Below, piece by piece: positions 5,151 to 8,412 of a stretch of DNA of 8,412 bases; positions within the stretch are counted from its first letter, which is position 1; the number at the start of each line of letters is the position of its first letter. The notes beneath the pieces are model-generated. The model saw only the letters and a list, made by a program, of their open reading frames with translations. It did no database searches and had not been told where the DNA came from. This DNA is from Parcubacteria group bacterium CG11_big_fil_rev_8_21_14_0_20_39_22 (GTDB lineage: Bacteria > Patescibacteriota > Minisyncoccia > Phycocordibacterales > GCA-002787175): assembly GCA_002787175.1 (NCBI GenBank), contig PCWC01000029.1:1-8412 (forward strand), given 5' to 3'. The position numbers and the translations under genes were made by a program.

Positions 5151-5510
5151 ATGGATTTAAGACTGCAAAGACAAAATTCTCAAATATTTGAAAGAGTAGT
5201 CTGCGACAAGTACGGCAGACTTGTTCGTGTTACTGTATCGGTAAGAGAGGAAAATAATAGATTTTACGGGCGAATCATATCGATTTTGCCTATCACTTCG
5301 ATAAAAGGTGAGTATGAAAAGTACGGACTATTCTTAAACGGTTTAAAAGAAAAAATAAAGTTAGATATACCAATTTGCTACGGTAGCGTAATAGAATCGC
5401 AGTATTTTAATATTTTTGAATTTTTTACTTCTCAAATGCCACGTGCCCCGTCGTCACTTCTCTCCCCCTTTTCCCAAAGGGTGAGGGAGCGAATGCTTGG
5501 AGCGACCTGA
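5151..5510 (+). CDS. Hypothetical protein, C-terminus running into a repeat
   Basis: I do not recognise this 119-residue protein. It starts 14 nt after grpE and is probably co-transcribed with it. The first 100 or so residues look like a genuine soluble alpha/beta protein: hydrophobic strands such as RLVRVTVSV (23-31) and RIISILPITS (41-50) alternate with charged segments. There is no signal peptide or membrane span, and two cysteines are at 18 and 76. From about residue 104 (LSPFSQRVRERMLGAT) the frame is encoded by a palindromic repeat (5462-5489) plus a GGGAGCGA-type repeat. The native C-terminus has therefore probably been replaced or extended by repeat insertion. No Shine-Dalgarno; TATATT lies 5 nt before the ATG. 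It uses the only TGA stop in the window. Confidence 0.6.
   Translation: MDLRLQRQNSQIFERVVCDKYGRLVRVTVSVREENNRFYGRIISILPITSIKGEYEKYGLFLNGLKEKIKLDIPICYGSVIESQYFNIFEFFTSQMPRAPSSLLSPFSQRVRERMLGAT
5462..5489. repeat. Palindromic repeat inside the 3' end of the 5151 gene
   Basis: CCCTTT at 5466-5471 pairs with AAAGGG at 5476-5481 (loop TCCC). Outer CTCCC (5462-5466 region) and GGGAG (5485-5489) can extend the stem imperfectly. The core resembles the CTCCCTTT/AAAGGGAG hairpins at the two ends of the DUF559 element, suggesting the same repeat family. Confidence 0.6.
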
Positions 5511-5650
5511 TTTTCTTAGTCGTACTCGACCTTAGAAAATGGAAGTGCCCGTGTGGTAATCCCGCAAGACCTTCAATAGTTTTTTGTAAGGACCTAAAAA
5601 ATAAGGAGTGAAACGACTATGTTTTTGGAAGCACTCTGGTGGTGCGAATC
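5486..5650. repeat. Two degenerate copies of a GGAGYGAA...AATC unit
   Basis: Unit X (5486-5561) and unit Y (5605-5650) share, in order, GGAGYGAA, a CGACY block, then GGAAG followed by a GTGGT block and AATC. X has an extra segment containing an ATTTTCT/AGAAAAT stem (5510-5516 with 5534-5540). Most of 5511-5708 is thus repeat-derived and no gene is supported there. A small bulged hairpin (CTTCT-GCA-AGAAG, 5678-5690) lies near its right end. The alignment was made by eye and is loose. Confidence 0.35.
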
Positions 5651-5708
5651 GAAGCAAAAAACAGAAAAGGTGTACAGCTTCTGCAAGAAGTACTAGAAGG
5701 GGATGCAT

Positions 5709-5753
5709 TTATTCTCCCTTTCCTAAAGGGAGTACCCGAAGGGGGAGGGATTT
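5709..5753. repeat. Left inverted repeat of the DUF559 element
   Basis: The 45-bp arm contains an 8-bp hairpin, CTCCCTTT (5714-5721) with AAAGGGAG (5725-5732) and a CCT loop. A variable CCCGAAGGGGG segment and GAGGGATTT follow. The first 25 bases match the reverse complement of the right arm with one mismatch. Confidence 0.75.
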
Positions 5754-5766
5754 ATCTTGAAATCCT

Positions 5767-6153
5767 ATGAGATCACACTATCAAAAGCATCTAAAGCAAT
5801 ATTCTAAGAAATTACGAAAAGCCGGCAATTTGTCTGAAGTTCTACTCTGGAATGAATTGAAGGGAGAAAAACTCGGATATCGATTTCTACGCCAAAAACC
5901 TATATTGGAATACATCGTCGACTTTTACTGCCACAAATTGAACCTTGTTATAGAAATAGATGGTGCAGCAAGTCACGATGGTAAAATTGAAAAAGATGAG
6001 AGTAGGTATTCTAAATTACGAGAAAAGGGATTAAACATCGTACGGGTTACCGATTCGGAGGTTAGATATAATATAAGCGGTGTTGTAGAAATTATAAAGA
6101 CAGAAATCCCTCGTCTCGCCGACTCGCCACTCCCTTTAAGAAAGGGAGAATAA
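5767..6153 (+). CDS. DUF559 family protein, PD-(D/E)XK/Vsr-like nuclease fold
   Basis: This 128-residue protein matches DUF559, a family related by fold to the very-short-patch-repair endonuclease Vsr within the PD-(D/E)XK superfamily; its substrate is not established. Seen motifs: NLSEVLLWNELKGEKLGYRF (21-40), RQKPILEYIVDFYCHKL (42-58), VIEIDGAASH (61-70) and EKGLNIVRVTDSEV (86-99). Asp52, Glu63, Asp65 and His70 sit at the expected catalytic positions, so it could be active. The last 16 residues (EIPRLADSPLPLRKGE) are encoded by the right inverted repeat, and its TAA is the final three bases of that repeat. The 256-nt gap upstream and 72-nt gap downstream suggest it does not belong to the chaperone operon by descent. 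Nearby bases give no Shine-Dalgarno. Confidence 0.85.
   Translation: MRSHYQKHLKQYSKKLRKAGNLSEVLLWNELKGEKLGYRFLRQKPILEYIVDFYCHKLNLVIEIDGAASHDGKIEKDESRYSKLREKGLNIVRVTDSEVRYNISGVVEIIKTEIPRLADSPLPLRKGE
6104..6153. repeat. Right inverted repeat of the DUF559 element
   Basis: The 50-bp arm is the inverted partner of 5709-5753, with a slightly longer middle (TCGTCTCGCCGACTCGCC, 6111-6128). It contains the hairpin CTCCCTTT (6130-6137) with AAAGGGAG (6141-6148), loop AAG. It overlaps the DUF559 coding end and finishes at the stop codon. Confidence 0.75.
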
Positions 6154-6225
6154 CAAAACGACCTGCTGGAATTAAGTACTAAGTAATTATTCAAAAATTA
6201 TAAAATTAAAAATTTATCTCAAATT

Positions 6226-8151
6226 ATGTCTAAAATAATAGGAATAGATCTTGGAACTACTTTCTCTGCTGTTGCAGTTATGGAAGGTGGAAGTCCAAAA
6301 ATAATAGAAAATGCCGAAGGCGTAAGAACAACGCCTTCGATTGTAGCTGAATCAAAAAGCGGTGAGAGATTAGTTGGTCTTTTGGCAAAGCGCCAGGCGG
6401 TTACAAATCCTAAAAATACCATTTACCAGATAAAGCGATTTATTGGGCACACTTTTGACGAAGATGGTGTACAGAAAGATATAAAGAATGTGTCATTTGA
6501 GACCAGAAAGTCTGATAAGGGAAGTATTGAGGTTAAGATGGGAGAGAAATGGTACAGACCTGAAGAGGTTTCGGCGATGATACTCGGAAAGCTAAAAGCC
6601 GATGCTGAAGCTCGCATAGGTGAGAAGATAACCGAAGCGGTCATTACCGTCCCGGCATATTTCAATGACAACCAACGTCAAGCCACAAAAGATGCAGGTA
6701 AGATAGCAGGGCTTGATGTAAAGCGAATTATAAACGAGCCTACGGCTGCGGCTCTTGCTTACGGACTAAACAAAAAGACTGATGAAAAGATTGCAGTCTT
6801 TGACTTTGGTGGCGGTACTTTCGACGTATCAATACTCGAAGTCGGAGATAATGTTATAGAAGTAAAATCAACCGACGGCGACAGCCATCTTGGAGGTCGT
6901 GATATAGACAGTGCCATTGTATCTTATATAGCAGATGAATTTAACAAAGAAAACGGCATAGACTTGAGGAAAGATCCTCTGGCATTACAAAGACTTGATG
7001 AGGCTGCCGAAAAGGCGAAGATTGAACTTTCTGCCGCAAGTCAGACCGAAGTCAATATTCCCTTTATCACTTCTGGTTCTGATGGACCAAAGCACTTACT
7101 TCTAACCATTACCAGATCAAAGCTCGAGGAAATTGCCGATGAATTTATAGGGAGAGCGATGGAAATAACCAAGAGAGCGATGGAGGCTTCACCTTTTAGT
7201 GTAGATGATATAAACGAAGTCATCTTGGTTGGAGGTCAGACACGTATGCCTCTTATCCAAAATAAAGTAAAAGAGTTTTTCAAAAGGGAACCTCATATGG
7301 GAGTTAATCCGGACGAAGTTGTGGCAATCGGAGCCGCAATACAAGGTGGTATACTTGGTGGTGATGTGAAGGATGTGTTGTTGCTTGACGTCATACCTCT
7401 TTCTCTTGGTCTCGAAACTATGGGGGGAGTTGCAACAAAGCTCATTGAAAAGAACACAACAATACCAACTTCAAGGTCGCAAGTATTTTCAACTGCCGCC
7501 GATAATCAGACCAGTGTTGAAATCCATATCGTTCAAGGTGAGAGGGCTATGACTGCTGATAATAAATCGCTGGGAAGATTTATGCTCGACGGTATTCCGC
7601 CTGCACCTCGAGGAGTCCCTCAAGTGGAAGTTACTTTTGACATCGATGCCAACGGTATCCTTCAAGTAAAGGCAAAAGATAAAACTACTGGCAAAGAACA
7701 GTCGATTAGAATCGAAGGCAGTTCGGGACTCTCCCAAGATGAAATTGAAAAGATGAAAAAAGATGCCGAAGCTAATGAAGAAGAAGATAAGAAGAAAAAG
7801 GAATCAATAGAGGTTAAAAATGTTGCGGAACAAATGATTTACACGGCAGAAAAGGCGGTTAAAGATGCCGAGGGCAAGATACCTGAAGATTTGAAAACTT
7901 CGGTAAACGGCAAGATTGAAGCTTTAAAAAAGGCAAAGGAGGGAAATGACGCTGAGGTTATAAAGACTGCTACTACAGAACTTTCCCAGGAGATGCAAAA
8001 AATCGGTCAGCATATGAGCCAAGCCAACCAACAAGGTGCAACCGACAACTCGCATCAAGGAGAGAAAAAAGAAAGCGCAGAAAATGTGAGAGATGCTGAG
8101 GTAAAAGAAGAAGACAAAGGAAACGAAGGAGAGAATGCAGATAATAAGTAA
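6226..8151 (+). CDS. dnaK: Molecular chaperone DnaK (Hsp70)
   Basis: This 641-residue protein is a complete Hsp70 that binds unfolded polypeptides in an ATP-controlled cycle with DnaJ and GrpE. The nucleotide-binding domain (1-380) carries GIDLGTTFSAVAV (6-18), Lys70, INEPTAAALAYG (169-180, Glu171), VFDFGGGTFDVSIL (191-204, Asp193 and Thr198) and VILVGGQTRMP (332-342). The interdomain linker VLLLDVIPLSLGLE (384-397) is intact, followed by the beta substrate-binding domain (398-500) and helical lid (about 505-600). The tail has a DAEVKEEDK block resembling the usual DAEFEEV, followed by an extra acidic, Asn/Gly-rich stretch. ATG 6226 gives the normal N-terminus MSKIIGIDLG. The 72-nt upstream gap is very AT-rich with no Shine-Dalgarno, no clear promoter and no CIRCE. 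Confidence 0.98.
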   Translation: MSKIIGIDLGTTFSAVAVMEGGSPKIIENAEGVRTTPSIVAESKSGERLVGLLAKRQAVTNPKNTIYQIKRFIGHTFDEDGVQKDIKNVSFETRKSDKGSIEVKMGEKWYRPEEVSAMILGKLKADAEARIGEKITEAVITVPAYFNDNQRQATKDAGKIAGLDVKRIINEPTAAALAYGLNKKTDEKIAVFDFGGGTFDVSILEVGDNVIEVKSTDGDSHLGGRDIDSAIVSYIADEFNKENGIDLRKDPLALQRLDEAAEKAKIELSAASQTEVNIPFITSGSDGPKHLLLTITRSKLEEIADEFIGRAMEITKRAMEASPFSVDDINEVILVGGQTRMPLIQNKVKEFFKREPHMGVNPDEVVAIGAAIQGGILGGDVKDVLLLDVIPLSLGLETMGGVATKLIEKNTTIPTSRSQVFSTAADNQTSVEIHIVQGERAMTADNKSLGRFMLDGIPPAPRGVPQVEVTFDIDANGILQVKAKDKTTGKEQSIRIEGSSGLSQDEIEKMKKDAEANEEEDKKKKESIEVKNVAEQMIYTAEKAVKDAEGKIPEDLKTSVNGKIEALKKAKEGNDAEVIKTATTELSQEMQKIGQHMSQANQQGATDNSHQGEKKESAENVRDAEVKEEDKGNEGENADNK

Positions 8152-8153
8152 CA

Positions 8154-8240
8154 ACTGCTCTCTTACCAAGAGATGGTCCTGTTTAGGATGCGAAAATGAT
8201 AAGTGGGATAAAAATGGCAGCAAAAATGTAAGTGAGCAGT
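8154..8240 (+). other. Structured dnaK 3' region
   Basis: ACTGCTC at 8154-8160 is the reverse complement of GAGCAGT at 8234-8240 and could close a long-range stem. Within it are two small hairpins: TCTCTT/AAGAGA (8159-8164 with 8168-8173; overlaps the closing stem by two bases, so the two compete) and TCCT/AGGA (8177-8180 with 8185-8188). The only forward reading frame is 11 codons from 8197 and has no support. It is best described as 3' untranslated sequence of dnaK. Confidence 0.3.
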
Positions 8241-8262
8241 CTCCTTCGTGATAATCTGCAAC

Positions 8263-8296
8263 AAAAAACCGTTCCTTTCCTACAGGACGGTTTTTT
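8263..8296 (+). terminator. Intrinsic terminator after dnaK
   Basis: AAAAAACCGT plus CCT (8263-8276, with one bulged T) pairs with AGGACGG plus six T (8284-8296) around TTCCTAC. The stem ends in a T-run on the + strand and, by symmetry, an A-run that gives a T-run on the - strand. It could therefore stop transcription from both sides. It lies 112 nt after the dnaK stop. Confidence 0.85.
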
Positions 8297-8349
8297 GCTT
8301 TGCGTATACAGTATATACCAATATTTTGCAGGGACTGTAAAATAAAGTG

Positions 8350-8388
8350 TGTCTGATAACATAGAGTAATCTATCAATTAATCAGACA
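8350..8388 (+). promoter_or_regulatory. Two-part stem-loop just before the next start codon
   Basis: TGTCTGAT at 8350-8357 pairs perfectly with ATCAGACA at 8381-8388. Inside it, ATAGA (8361-8365) and TCTAT (8370-8374) form a second stem with a GTAA loop, a GNRA-type tetraloop in RNA. The structure ends 3 nt before ATG 8392. It may control translation of the downstream gene, or be an operator; no promoter consensus is clear upstream. Confidence 0.45.
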
Positions 8389-8391
8389 AAA

Positions 8392-8412
8392 ATGAAAAAG
8401 AATCTAAAAACA
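8392..8412 (+). CDS. Start of an unidentified gene, cut by the window edge
   Basis: ATG 8392 opens a frame reading MKKNLKT to the last base. The Lys-rich beginning would suit many proteins, including secreted ones, but seven residues identify nothing. It is supported by its place after a terminator and a structured leader, and by the A-rich context like other starts here. Confidence 0.4.

Larger units (their letters stand above)
5709..6153. mobile_element. Candidate small mobile element carrying a DUF559 gene
   Basis: A single DUF559 gene is enclosed by long inverted repeats: 5709-5753 on the left and 6104-6153 on the right, which share the outer TTATTCTCCCTTTC part and the inner GAGGGATTT part. 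Each end also folds on itself into an 8-bp hairpin. TTCTCCC and GGGAGAA are both bordered on the outside by TA, which might be a two-base target duplication. No recognised transposase is present, so movement would be non-autonomous or depend on the DUF559 protein. It interrupts the grpE-dnaK cluster. Confidence 0.5.

Noticed and set aside
5511..5766. Possible RNase P RNA, tmRNA, SRP RNA or tRNA in the gap
   Set aside because: I looked for their conserved words (for example GAGGAAAGTCC, the tmRNA tag region, GGTTCGAATCC-type T arms) and found none.
6199..6206. TATAAA/TAAAAT as a dnaK promoter
   Set aside because: The whole gap is A/T-rich and no acceptable -35 hexamer lies at the right distance, so the match carries little weight.
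8183..8377. 64-codon - strand frame with a hydrophobic end
   Set aside because: It runs straight through the strong terminator at 8263-8296 and has no start context or recognisable family.

Overview
The window is a housekeeping stretch of a bacterial chromosome, with every recognisable gene on the + strand: the distal end of the ribosomal-protein 'alpha operon' (infA, rpmJ, rpsM, rpsK, rpsD, rpoA, rplQ), followed by rplM and rpsI, then a chaperone cluster (grpE, a small unknown gene, dnaK) into which a DUF559 nuclease-like gene has been placed. Standard stops are used (TAA, TAG, one TGA), so there is no sign of UGA recoding. The moderately AT-rich DNA, very tight spacing, a short L13, a cysteine-free S4 and the near-absence of Shine-Dalgarno sequences together suggest a Patescibacteria/CPR genome, perhaps Parcubacteria. 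This is an inference from style, not a phylogenetic placement.

Layout. Positions 1-178 are a leader with GGGGACATT repeats, a strong hairpin and a plausible promoter for infA. Positions 179-2001 encode IF-1, L36, S13, S11 and S4 with gaps of only 6-18 nt. A good promoter and a stem-loop lie in the 119-nt gap before rpoA (2121-3092). A second good promoter spans the rpoA stop codon and would serve rplQ-rplM-rpsI (3135-4252). The 305-nt gap from rpsI to grpE is packed with palindromes. It holds a perfect 18-bp hairpin with the rpsI stop codon in its loop, a degenerate tandem duplication of period 144 bp, a 21-bp palindrome and a likely terminator just before a -10 box 7 nt from the grpE start. 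grpE (4558-5136) and an unrecognised 119-aa gene (5151-5510) follow. Then comes palindromic non-coding DNA and a DUF559 gene (5767-6153) enclosed by 45/50-bp inverted repeats that look like the ends of a small mobile element. dnaK (6226-8151) ends the cluster, followed by a clear bidirectional-looking terminator and the first codons of another gene with a structured leader.

Function. The first block makes translation initiation factor 1, six ribosomal proteins and the RNA polymerase alpha subunit in the conserved bacterial arrangement. S13, S11, S4 and S9 belong to the 30S subunit; L36, L17 and L13 belong to the 50S subunit. The second block supplies the Hsp70 DnaK and its nucleotide-exchange factor GrpE. 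DnaJ and HrcA are not visible, and I saw no CIRCE operator.

The least ordinary part is the set of palindromic repeats. Three ORFs (rpsI, the 5151 gene and the DUF559 gene) all terminate inside or exactly at the edge of a palindrome, and the DUF559 gene is bracketed by inverted copies of one. This could be a family of hairpin-forming mobile repeats that settle at gene 3' ends, possibly linked to the DUF559 protein. That link is a hypothesis.
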